44,343 nucleotides of DNA from Variovorax paradoxus. GTDB taxonomy: Bacteria; Pseudomonadota; Gammaproteobacteria; Burkholderiales; Burkholderiaceae_C. Under the pieces are notes generated by a model. That model was not told where the DNA came from. It did not search any database and worked only from the letters and a program-made list of their open reading frames with translations. Of the stretch, positions 32,686 to 40,342 are shown piece after piece. Within the stretch, counting starts at the first letter, position 1. Each line of letters opens with the position of its first letter. The stretch spans positions 1-44,343 of the forward strand of contig NZ_JAGGNW010000016.1 of the NCBI RefSeq assembly GCF_018614875.1, written 5' to 3'. The position numbers and the translations under genes are program-made.

Positions 32686-35316
32686 TCAAAGAACCACGTT
32701 GACCAGACGGCCGGGAACCACGATCACGCGCTTGGCCGGCGCGCCTTCGGCGAAGTTGACGAAGTCGTCGCAGGCGAGCGCGAGCTTCTCGATCTCGTCC
32801 TTCGATGCGCCGGCGGGCACGCTGAGCTTGCCGCGCAGCTTGCCGTTGACCTGCAGCATGAGTTCGATCTCGTCCTGCTCGAGCGCGCCGACGTCCACCA
32901 CCGGCCAGGGCGCGTCGAGCAGGTCGCCCAGTTCCTTGTCGTAGCCGAGCTGCTGCCAGAGCTGGTGCGCGATGTGCGGCGTGGCCGGGTACAGGCAGCG
33001 CAGCAGGATGCCGAAGCCCTCGCGCACCGCTGCGGCATCTCTGGCGCTGCCGTCGGGCTTGAAGCCTTCGAGCGCGTTGAGCAGCTTCATCGCGCCCGAC
33101 ACCACCGTGTTGTATTGCATGCGCTGGTAGTCGTAGTCGACCTGGCGCAGCACGGTGTGCACTTCGCGCCGCAGCGCCTGCGCCGCCTTGCCGAAGGCCT
33201 GGCCGCCGGTCGCCACCGGTGCCACGTCCGCCTGCGCCACGCCGAAGTTCCAGACCCGGCGCAGGAAGCGGTAGCTGCCTTCGACGGCCGCGTCGTTCCA
33301 TTCGAGCGTGGCTTCGGGCGGCGCGGTAAACATGGTGTACAGGCGTGCGGTGTCGGCGCCGTACTTCTCGATCAGGTCCTGCGGATCGACGCCGTTGCGC
33401 TCGCTCTTGCCCATCTTGCCGACGCCGCCGTATTCGACCCTGGTGCCGTCGGCAGTGGTGCCGCCGGTGATGCGGCCTTGCGCATCGAGCACGGGCGTGA
33501 CTTCGGACGGCGGGAAGTAGTCCTTGCCGCCCTTCTCGTTGCGCCGGTAGAAGATGTGGTTGAGCACCATGCCCTGCGTGAGCAGCTTGGCGAAGGGCTC
33601 GTCGGCCTTCACGAGGCCGAGGTCGCGCATCACCTTGGTCCAGAAGCGCGCATACAGCAGGTGAAGAATCGCGTGCTCGATGCCGCCGATGTACTGGTCC
33701 ATCGGCATCCAGTAGTCGGCGCCTTCGGCCACCATCGCGCCGTCGTTCTTCGGGTCGCAGTAGCGCATGAAGTACCACGACGAATCGACGAAGGTGTCCA
33801 TGGTGTCGGTCTCGCGCCGCGCCGGCTTGCCGCAGACGGGGCAGACCACGCCGGCATGGAAGCCTTCGTGCTTGGCCAGCGGATTGCCCGAGCCGTCGGG
33901 CACGCAGTCGGTCGGCAGCACCACGGGCAGGTCCTTTTCGGGGACCGGCACCGCGCCGTGCTCGTCGCAATGGATGATCGGGATCGGCGTGCCCCAGTAG
34001 CGCTGGCGGCTCACGCCCCAGTCGCGCAGGCGCCAGGTGGTCTGCAGTTCGCCCAGGCCCTTCTGGCCCAGTGCATGCGCCACGGCGGCCACGGCCTCCT
34101 TGTAGGTCATGCCGCTGAAGTTGTCGGAGTTGATGGTCACGCCGCGCTGCTTGTCGGCGTACCAGTCCTGCCACTTGTGATAGTCGAAGTGCGGCTCGTC
34201 GTCGAGCAGCACCACCTGGATGATCTCGATGCCGTACTTGTTGGCGAAGGCGAAGTCGCGCTCGTCGTGCGCGGGCACGCCCATCACGGCGCCGTCGCCG
34301 TAGCCGATGAGCACGTAGTTGCCGACCCACACCGGCACCTGTTCGTCGGTGATCGGGTGCTTGACGGTCAGGCCGGTGGGCACGCCCTTCTTTTCCTGCG
34401 TGGCGAGCTCGGCCTCGGTGGTGCCGCCGCCCTTGCACTCCTCGATGAAGGCCGCGACCTTGGGGTTGAGCGTGGCGGCATGCGCGGCCAGCGGATGCTC
34501 GGGCGCCACCGCGCAGAAGGTCACGCCCATGATGGTGTCGGCGCGCGTGGTGAATACGTACATGCGGCCGTCCTGGATCAGCTGGCCGCTGGCGTCCTGG
34601 ATGTCATGCGTGAAGGCGAAGCGCAGGCCCTCGCTCTTGCCGATCCAGTTCTCCTGCATCAGCTTGACGCGCTCCGGCCAGCCCGGCAGCTTGTGCTGGG
34701 TGTGCTCGAGCAGTTCTTCGGCGTAGTCGCTGATCTTCAGGTAGTAGCCCGGGATCTCGCGGCGCTCGACCGTGGCGCCGGTGCGCCAGCCTTTGCCGTC
34801 GATCACCTGCTCGTTGGCCAGCACGGTCTGGTCGACCGGGTCCCAGTTGACGACCTGGGTCTTGCGGTAGGCAATGCCTTTTTCGAGCATCTTCAGGAAC
34901 AGCCACTGGTTCCACTTGTAGTACGAGGGATCGCAGGTGGCGATCTCGCGGCTCCAGTCGATGGCCAGGCCCATGGCCTGGAGCTGGCCGCGCATGTAGT
35001 CGATGTTCTCGTAGGTCCACTTGGCGGGCGGCACCCCATTTTTCAGCGCCGCGTTCTCGGCCGGCAGGCCGAAGGCGTCCCAGCCCATGGGCATCAGCAC
35101 GTTGTAGCCGCTCATGCGCAGGTAGCGCGTGAGCATGTCGTTGATGGTGTAGTTGCGCACGTGGCCCATGTGCAGCTTGCCGCTCGGGTACGGCAGCATC
35201 GAGCAGGCGTAGTACTTCTTGCGGTTCGCGTCCTCGGTGACGCGGTAGGCATCGGCGGCGCTCCATTGCGCCTGGGCAGCGGACTCGACGTCGCTGGGTT
35301 TGTAGCTGGGGTTCAT
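32686..35316 (-). CDS. leuS: Leucyl-tRNA synthetase
   Basis: An 876-residue class Ia synthetase. HMGH at residues 49-52 is the HIGH motif. The CP1 editing domain follows (TTRADTIMGVTFCAVAPEHP is a conserved editing-site block), then a zinc-like insert with CPVCGKPARRETDTMDTFVDSSWYF. The KMSKS loop reads KMGKS at 634-638. The anticodon-binding and C-terminal domains complete the usual length. The ATG at 35316 begins the conserved N-terminus. It heads the minus-strand run leuS-lptE-holA-proA-gshA-kup. The Ser-to-Gly change in KMSKS is worth noting, though the Lys residues are kept. Confidence 0.97.
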   Translation of the reverse strand: MNPSYKPSDVESAAQAQWSAADAYRVTEDANRKKYYACSMLPYPSGKLHMGHVRNYTINDMLTRYLRMSGYNVLMPMGWDAFGLPAENAALKNGVPPAKWTYENIDYMRGQLQAMGLAIDWSREIATCDPSYYKWNQWLFLKMLEKGIAYRKTQVVNWDPVDQTVLANEQVIDGKGWRTGATVERREIPGYYLKISDYAEELLEHTQHKLPGWPERVKLMQENWIGKSEGLRFAFTHDIQDASGQLIQDGRMYVFTTRADTIMGVTFCAVAPEHPLAAHAATLNPKVAAFIEECKGGGTTEAELATQEKKGVPTGLTVKHPITDEQVPVWVGNYVLIGYGDGAVMGVPAHDERDFAFANKYGIEIIQVVLLDDEPHFDYHKWQDWYADKQRGVTINSDNFSGMTYKEAVAAVAHALGQKGLGELQTTWRLRDWGVSRQRYWGTPIPIIHCDEHGAVPVPEKDLPVVLPTDCVPDGSGNPLAKHEGFHAGVVCPVCGKPARRETDTMDTFVDSSWYFMRYCDPKNDGAMVAEGADYWMPMDQYIGGIEHAILHLLYARFWTKVMRDLGLVKADEPFAKLLTQGMVLNHIFYRRNEKGGKDYFPPSEVTPVLDAQGRITGGTTADGTRVEYGGVGKMGKSERNGVDPQDLIEKYGADTARLYTMFTAPPEATLEWNDAAVEGSYRFLRRVWNFGVAQADVAPVATGGQAFGKAAQALRREVHTVLRQVDYDYQRMQYNTVVSGAMKLLNALEGFKPDGSARDAAAVREGFGILLRCLYPATPHIAHQLWQQLGYDKELGDLLDAPWPVVDVGALEQDEIELMLQVNGKLRGKLSVPAGASKDEIEKLALACDDFVNFAEGAPAKRVIVVPGRLVNVVL

Positions 35317-35409
35317 GACGGTTCGGCAGGAGCCCGGCTCGGAGCGGCCGGGGAAGGCGGATTATCGCGCCCGGCGGCCGCCTGGCCGGCAGACTCTAGA
35401 CTTGAGGCA

Positions 35410-35436
35410 CGTAACCTGCGTGTTGCGCGGGTAACG
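35410..35436 (+). promoter_or_regulatory. Imperfect inverted repeat in the leader of the Bug-family gene
   Basis: CGTAACCTGCG and CGCGGGTAACG pair at 9 of 11 positions around TGTTG. It sits directly before the terminator-like hairpin at 35437, so it may be a protein-binding dyad or the competing hairpin of an attenuator. Confidence 0.4.
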
Positions 35437-35457
35437 CCTGCCCTTCGGCAGGTTTTT
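35437..35457 (+). terminator. Terminator-like hairpin 18 bases upstream of the Bug-family gene
   Basis: A 6-base stem CCTGCC/GGCAGG with a CTTC loop and five T residues reads in the plus direction. leuS diverges upstream, so there is no plus-strand gene for it to terminate. It therefore either attenuates transcription into the binding-protein gene or ends an unannotated short RNA. Confidence 0.6.
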
Positions 35458-35475
35458 CGCACCGCCTGGAATGCC

Positions 35476-36453
35476 ATGAAACTGCGCCTGAAACACCTCG
35501 CCCTGGGCCTCACGGCCGCCGCCAGCCTCACCGTGATGCCGCTGCATGCGCAGCCAAACAGCGACAAGCCGCTGCGCATCGTGGTGCCCTTCGCCCCCGA
35601 CGGGGCGCAGGACGTGATTGCCCGCTACCTGGGCGCCAAGCTCAGCGACAAGCTGGGCGGCACCGTGATCGTCGACAACAAGGCGGGCGCGGGCGGCATC
35701 GTGGCGGCCGACGCGGTGGCCAAGGCGACCGACGGCGCCACCGTGCTGCTGGCCACCGGCGGCGCCATCACCATCGCGCCCCATCTGCAGGCGAAGCTGC
35801 CCTACGACCCGATGGCGGACCTCGCGCCCGTGGCCCTGGTCGGCGACACGCCGATGACCCTGGCCGTGCGCACCGAAAGCCCCTACAAGACCCTGGCCGA
35901 CGTGCTGCGCGACGCCAAGGCGAAGCCGGGACAGGTCACCTACGCCTCCACCGGCAACGGCACCGTGTCGCACCTCACAGGCGCGCTGCTGGCGCAGGCG
36001 AGCGGCGTGAACCTGCTGCATGTGCCGTACCGCGGCGCGGCGCCGGCGCTGACCGACCTGCTGGGCGGCCAGGTGGCGCTGATCGTCACCAGCGCCGCCT
36101 CCATCGAGCCGATGGTCGCGAGCGGCAAGGCCCGCGTGCTCGGCACTTTTTCCCGCGCGGCCCTGCCCAGCCTCGGCACGGCGCCGACGGTCGCCGAGGC
36201 GGCGGGCCTCGCCGGCATGGACGTGCCGGTATGGGTTGGCGTGATGGCGCCCGCGCGCATGCCGGCGGCCAGCATCGAGAAGCTCTCCGCGGCGCTGGTC
36301 GAGGTGTGCAACCTGCCCGAGACCCGGCAGCGTTTTGCCCAGCTGGGGGCGGTGAACACCTGCGGCGGCGGCGCGGCGTTGGGCAAGGTGATTGCCGAGG
36401 ACAGCCAGCGCTGGGCCAAGGTCATCAAGCAAGGCGGGATCAAGGTTGATTGA
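35476..36453 (+). CDS. Bug-family (tripartite tricarboxylate) periplasmic binding protein
   Basis: A 325-residue extracytoplasmic solute receptor. A Sec signal peptide covers about residues 1-25 (LALGLTAAASLTVMPLHA). The mature protein opens with the family hallmark KPLRIVVPFAPDGAQDVIARYL, followed by VDNKAGAGGIVAADAVAK and HVPYRGAAPALTDLLGGQV. Bug proteins bind carboxylated small molecules; most are orphans, as here, with no TctA or TctB membrane genes beside it. Its stop overlaps the opine-dehydrogenase-like gene by 8 bases, linking ligand capture with that enzyme. The leader contains an attenuator-like hairpin. Confidence 0.93.
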   Translation: MKLRLKHLALGLTAAASLTVMPLHAQPNSDKPLRIVVPFAPDGAQDVIARYLGAKLSDKLGGTVIVDNKAGAGGIVAADAVAKATDGATVLLATGGAITIAPHLQAKLPYDPMADLAPVALVGDTPMTLAVRTESPYKTLADVLRDAKAKPGQVTYASTGNGTVSHLTGALLAQASGVNLLHVPYRGAAPALTDLLGGQVALIVTSAASIEPMVASGKARVLGTFSRAALPSLGTAPTVAEAAGLAGMDVPVWVGVMAPARMPAASIEKLSAALVEVCNLPETRQRFAQLGAVNTCGGGAALGKVIAEDSQRWAKVIKQGGIKVD

Positions 36454-37525
36454 GCCCACGGAGAGGCGCCATCGCGTCGGCATCGCGGGTGCCGGGGCGA
36501 TCGCACTGGCCAGCTCGGCGTGGCTGCGCCAGGCCGGCCACGCCGTCGTGCTCTGGTCGCCGGGCGGCCAGGGTGCCGCGGCCCTGCGCACGCAGCCGCT
36601 CGAAGCCGTCGGCGTGCAGCCCTGCAGCGTGACGATCGAGGTCGCCGACGATGCGGCGCAGCTTTGCCTTGCGGCGGACGTGCTGCTGCTCGCCCTGCCG
36701 GTCAACGGACACAAGCGCGTGATGGACGCGCTGCTGCCCTTCCTGCGCGACGGCCAGACTGTGATCGTCAGCTCGATGGCCTCGCTGTCGTCGCTTTATC
36801 TGTACGAAAGCGCATGCCGCGCGGGCAAACGGGTGACGGTCGCCAGCTTCGGCACGACGGTGCTGACCGCGCGACGGGAATCCGCCACGCAGGTCAGGGT
36901 GATGACGCGGCGCCAGGCGGTCGGCGTGTCGGCCCTGCCGAATGCCGACGTTGAGAAGACCGTCGAACTGTGCGCCGCGCTGTTCGGCGATGGCTTCTTC
37001 GCGCAGGCCAGCACGCTCGCGAGCGCATTGGCCAACGTCAATCCGCAGTCCCACGGTCCGCTGGCCGTCTTCAACTGGACCCGCATCGAGCGCGCGGAGA
37101 ACTGGCCGCAGTACCACTGCATGACGCCCGGCGTGGCCCGCGCGATCGAGGCGCTGGACCTGGAGCGGCGGGCCGTGGCCAGCGCCTTCGGCATCGAGCT
37201 CGGCCCCATCGAGGAACATTTCGCACGCTCCTTCGGCACCGCATCGGCCCGGCTCAAGGACATCGCGGCCGAGCTGCACGCTCAGCGCGGCGGCCCGCCC
37301 GGGCCGGTCAGCACCGACACCCGCTACGTGAGCGAAGACATGCCCTATGGGCTGGTCTTCGTCGAAGCGCTGGGCGCCATCGCCGGCGTGGCGACGCCCG
37401 CGACACGCACCATTGTGGATGCCGCCTCGCTGGCGAGCGGCACCGACTTCCGGCAGCGCAACGACCTGCTGGCGCCGCTGGGCCTGGGCCGCGAGACCGT
37501 GGCGGGGCTGCTCGCGCGCCTATGA
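36446..37525 (+). CDS. Opine (octopine/nopaline)-dehydrogenase-like NAD(P) enzyme
   Basis: A 359-residue protein if translated from the TTG at 36446. The Rossmann N-terminus is RVGIAGAGAIALASS (about residues 10-24). The C-terminal helical domain includes NVNPQSHGPLAVFNWTRIE and TPGVARAIEALDLERRAVASAFG, typical of the octopine/nopaline dehydrogenase family. Those enzymes join or split an amino acid and a keto acid with NAD(P)H. The TTG start follows AAGGCGGGA by about 6 bases and overlaps the Bug gene stop by 8 bases; the only ATG upstream overlaps that gene by 62 bases. The 3' end overlaps the convergent AhpD/CMD gene by 6 bases. The substrate is unknown; ketopantoate-reductase-like activity is an alternative. 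Confidence 0.82.
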   Translation: MIEPTERRHRVGIAGAGAIALASSAWLRQAGHAVVLWSPGGQGAAALRTQPLEAVGVQPCSVTIEVADDAAQLCLAADVLLLALPVNGHKRVMDALLPFLRDGQTVIVSSMASLSSLYLYESACRAGKRVTVASFGTTVLTARRESATQVRVMTRRQAVGVSALPNADVEKTVELCAALFGDGFFAQASTLASALANVNPQSHGPLAVFNWTRIERAENWPQYHCMTPGVARAIEALDLERRAVASAFGIELGPIEEHFARSFGTASARLKDIAAELHAQRGGPPGPVSTDTRYVSEDMPYGLVFVEALGAIAGVATPATRTIVDAASLASGTDFRQRNDLLAPLGLGRETVAGLLARL

Positions 37526-38719
37526 CGCGGCCGCGGCGGCAGCAGCCGGAAAGACCGGCTCGCCCAGGTTGAGCATCAGCCGGTTGGCCCACGCGAAGAG
37601 CGCCACGGAGTGGGCCAGGTCGAGAATCTCGAGCCCGGTGAGCCCCACGTCTTCGAGTGTTCGCACATCCTCGGCCGACACCTTGCCGGGCTCGGCACCG
37701 AGCCGGATCGAGAACAGGACGATGGCCTTCTCGCGCAGCGTGGTGCCCGCGGAAGCCGGCTCCTCGAACACCTGGGAGATCACGTCGCTGCGCTTGGCCA
37801 ACTGCTCGAAGCGCTGCGCATGCACCGAGGCGCAGTACACGCAGCCATTGACGCGCGACTCCACCGTGGCGCCCAGCTCGCGCTCCGCGCGCGGCATGCC
37901 GTTCGGCGCGAACATGATCGCGTTGAAGGCGATGGAGCGCTGCAGCAGCATCTCGGGCTGATGCGCAAGCACCAGGAAATACGGCGAGCTGCGGGCCTGC
38001 GGGCTCATCTCGTCGAGCGCGGCCAGCTGGGCCGGCGTGGCCGTGGCGACATCGACCGGGTCGAGCCAGGGCTTCCAGCTCAGCACTTCGTTGGTGAAGC
38101 CCTTGATGCGGATCGGCGCGTTCATTGGCGCGCCCGTGACGCTGCGCGCCTTCTCAACCAGCGGGAGCGAGCTTGCCTGGAGCGGCCCGGCGCGGCGCTC
38201 ATGCCCCGCCTCCGCGGCGGCCAGCGCCTGCAGGCCCGCGACCACGCGAACCTGGTAGGAGAGAAAGGCGATCAGCTGGCCCAGCGCGACGATGGCGGGC
38301 GTCGAGAGGCCCGCGTCCGCCAGCGACCGAACCGCGGCCCGGTCGCCTTCGATCGGGCGCTCGATCAGGCTGGCGGTGAATGCCAGCACCGTGCGCAGGC
38401 GCGCATCGGCCACCGGGGCGCCGCTTCCCACGGCCGCGGCCAGCTCGCGGTCCGCGCCCTCGGCCAGCAATCGCTCGCGGTAGTGCGCGGCGAGCGTCGC
38501 GGCTTTCGAGACACTGCATGCGTGCAGCGCGACCAGCAGGCGCTCGGCCACGGAAAGACCCTCGACCGATGGCGAGAACATCGCGTCGTAGCTGCCCTGC
38601 GTGGCCGCCACGACCTTGTCGCGCTGCTGGCGCAGCATGCGGGTGGCGTGGCCGGGCACCAGTGGCACCGTGGCGTCGATCACGTCGACGGCGGGAGAGG
38701 GTTCGGAAAGAGTGGTCAT
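37520..38719 (-). CDS. Two-domain CMD/alkylhydroperoxidase (AhpD-like) protein
   Basis: A 399-residue fusion of two AhpD/carboxymuconolactone-decarboxylase-like all-alpha domains, about residues 1-190 and 200-399. The C-terminal domain keeps the redox motif NGCVYCASVHAQRF with Cys293, Cys296 and His300, as in peroxidase-active members. The N-terminal domain has HACSVSKAATLAAHY with a single Cys, so it is probably not redox active. The pair resembles the families named after Agrobacterium vitis Avi_7170 and Avi_7169 (from memory), which are usually separate genes. It starts 25 bases after the flavoprotein gene on the same strand and is convergent with the opine-dehydrogenase-like gene. It may remove peroxide or process the oxygenated product. 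Confidence 0.85.
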   Translation of the reverse strand: MTTLSEPSPAVDVIDATVPLVPGHATRMLRQQRDKVVAATQGSYDAMFSPSVEGLSVAERLLVALHACSVSKAATLAAHYRERLLAEGADRELAAAVGSGAPVADARLRTVLAFTASLIERPIEGDRAAVRSLADAGLSTPAIVALGQLIAFLSYQVRVVAGLQALAAAEAGHERRAGPLQASSLPLVEKARSVTGAPMNAPIRIKGFTNEVLSWKPWLDPVDVATATPAQLAALDEMSPQARSSPYFLVLAHQPEMLLQRSIAFNAIMFAPNGMPRAERELGATVESRVNGCVYCASVHAQRFEQLAKRSDVISQVFEEPASAGTTLREKAIVLFSIRLGAEPGKVSAEDVRTLEDVGLTGLEILDLAHSVALFAWANRLMLNLGEPVFPAAAAAAAS

Positions 38720-38744
38720 GCGTTTCGATGAAGAGGTTTGCGAT

Positions 38745-40220
38745 TCAGCTTCGTTCGGCCGGCGGCGGCGCGGGCACCCATTCGTCGCCGAACAGTTCGG
38801 GCTCGCTGTAGGCCTCGAGGTTGGCGAAGTGATGCTCGAAGTCCTCGCGATAGAACAGGCTGGCCATGCCGCTCGCAAGCCGCCTGGCGCCATCGCTGAT
38901 CGCGGGGATATCGCCCGACACCGTGCCATGCGACAAGGCCGCCGGGTAGCAGAAGCAATGGATGCGCTCGAGGCCCGGGCATGCGCCCGCCGCGCGCTCG
39001 CGGAATTCGAACACCGGCCCGAGATCGGGCGAATCGGCCAGCTCCTGGTCTTCGTCGCCGGGGGCGGGCACGAAGCGGTGCTTCCAGGTGCGCACGTGCG
39101 CGGCGATGGCGTCGAGCTCCGGACGGCTGCGCCAGTCGACCTTGAAGCCGGTGGAGACAATGAGAAAGTCGAACTCGAAATCGCCTTTGGGCGTGGCCAC
39201 GCGCATCGACGCACCCTGCGGCTCGACCGAGAGCACGGGGCAGCCGAAATTGAAGAACGCGTTGGCGTGCTGCGAGACGCGCAGCGTGCTGCCATGCGGC
39301 GGCGGCACGTTGGCCACGTTGATGTAGTGGCGCACGCGCCACTTGAGCGCGTCGGGCAGGTCGTAGTGGCCCTGCGTCAGGCCCGGCACGCCGGCGCCCT
39401 TGCCCTTGTTGACGCGCGGCAGGTCGGGCCGGCGGATCAACAGCTCGACGCTGTGCGCGCCGGCTTCCAGCGCGGTGCCCGCGCTGTCCATGGCCGACGA
39501 ACCTGCGCCAACCACGCCGACCCGCAGCCCCGACAGGCGGCCGTAGTCCATCTCGTCGGACGAGTGCGCCCATTGCGAGCGCGGCAGCGCATCGACGAAA
39601 GCGGGAACCGCGGGGCCGCCGAGCCCGTCGCGCCCCGTGGCCAGGACGACGCGGCGTGCCAGCACGCGCTGTGCGCCGGCCGGCGTGCGCAGTTCCAGCC
39701 GCACCGCCGCCGCATCGGGCAGCGGCTGGATGCCGCAGACGGCCGTGTCGTTGCGCACGTCCATGTTCATCACGCGGCGGTACCAGCGCAGGTAGTCCAT
39801 CCACTGCAGGCGCGGAATCTTGTCCATCGGGCCCCAGGCTTCGGCGCCGAACTGGGCCTCGAACCAGGCGCGGAAAGTCAGCGAGGGCAGGCCCAGCGCC
39901 GGGCCGGTCAGCTCCTTGGGGGAACGCAGCGTTTCCATGCGCGCCGTGGTGGCCCACGGGCCCTCGCTGCCCGCGGGCGAGCGGTCGAACACCACGGCGC
40001 GAATGCCTTGCTGCGCCAGGGCCGCGGCGGCGGCCAGCCCGGCCTGCCCGCCGCCGACGATGGCCACGTCCAGCACCGGCTCGCCCGCGTGCTCGCGAAC
40101 GGGCATCCAGGCGCGCGCGGGCCAGCCGAGGCATTCGAGATCCTTGGCAAGCCGCTGCTCGAGTGCGGCAAGGCCTTCTGGCGGCGGTGAAAGTGCGGGG
40201 GAGGCGAAGTCGGTTGTCAT
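38745..40220 (-). CDS. FAD/NAD(P)-binding flavoprotein monooxygenase
   Basis: A 491-residue class B-like flavoprotein. The first dinucleotide fold is DVAIVGGGQAGLAAAAAL (glycines at 56-61, FAD). A second, GLRVGVVGAGSSAMDSA (237-243), binds NAD(P)H. The segment RVVLATGRDG and the late FLIVSTGFKVDW are typical of FMO/CzcO-like proteins. Between the two folds PRSQWAHSSDEMDYGRLSG replaces the strict FMO signature. The ATG at 40220 has only a poor ribosome-binding site. It heads a two-gene unit with the AhpD/CMD gene and is divergent from the alpha-glucosidase across 122 bases. The substrate, possibly an amine or opine-like compound given the neighbours, is inference. Confidence 0.87.
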   Translation of the reverse strand: MTTDFASPALSPPPEGLAALEQRLAKDLECLGWPARAWMPVREHAGEPVLDVAIVGGGQAGLAAAAALAQQGIRAVVFDRSPAGSEGPWATTARMETLRSPKELTGPALGLPSLTFRAWFEAQFGAEAWGPMDKIPRLQWMDYLRWYRRVMNMDVRNDTAVCGIQPLPDAAAVRLELRTPAGAQRVLARRVVLATGRDGLGGPAVPAFVDALPRSQWAHSSDEMDYGRLSGLRVGVVGAGSSAMDSAGTALEAGAHSVELLIRRPDLPRVNKGKGAGVPGLTQGHYDLPDALKWRVRHYINVANVPPPHGSTLRVSQHANAFFNFGCPVLSVEPQGASMRVATPKGDFEFDFLIVSTGFKVDWRSRPELDAIAAHVRTWKHRFVPAPGDEDQELADSPDLGPVFEFRERAAGACPGLERIHCFCYPAALSHGTVSGDIPAISDGARRLASGMASLFYREDFEHHFANLEAYSEPELFGDEWVPAPPPAERS

Positions 40221-40342
40221 CTTGCGGAAACGGGACTGGGACTGAAAGCTTGGATTCACATTCTCGGGGCGCCCGGGCGAGGCTTGCATGGATCGGGCCC
40301 GGATCTCGCATGCCACAATGATTTCCAGACCACAGGGGCAGC

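Noticed and set aside
32677..36453. A very long plus-strand open frame of over 1200 codons covering the leuS region and the Bug gene.
   Set aside because: It is antisense to leuS over most of its length with no recognisable domain there; only the part from 35476 is real. GC-rich codon use leaves the opposite strand open.
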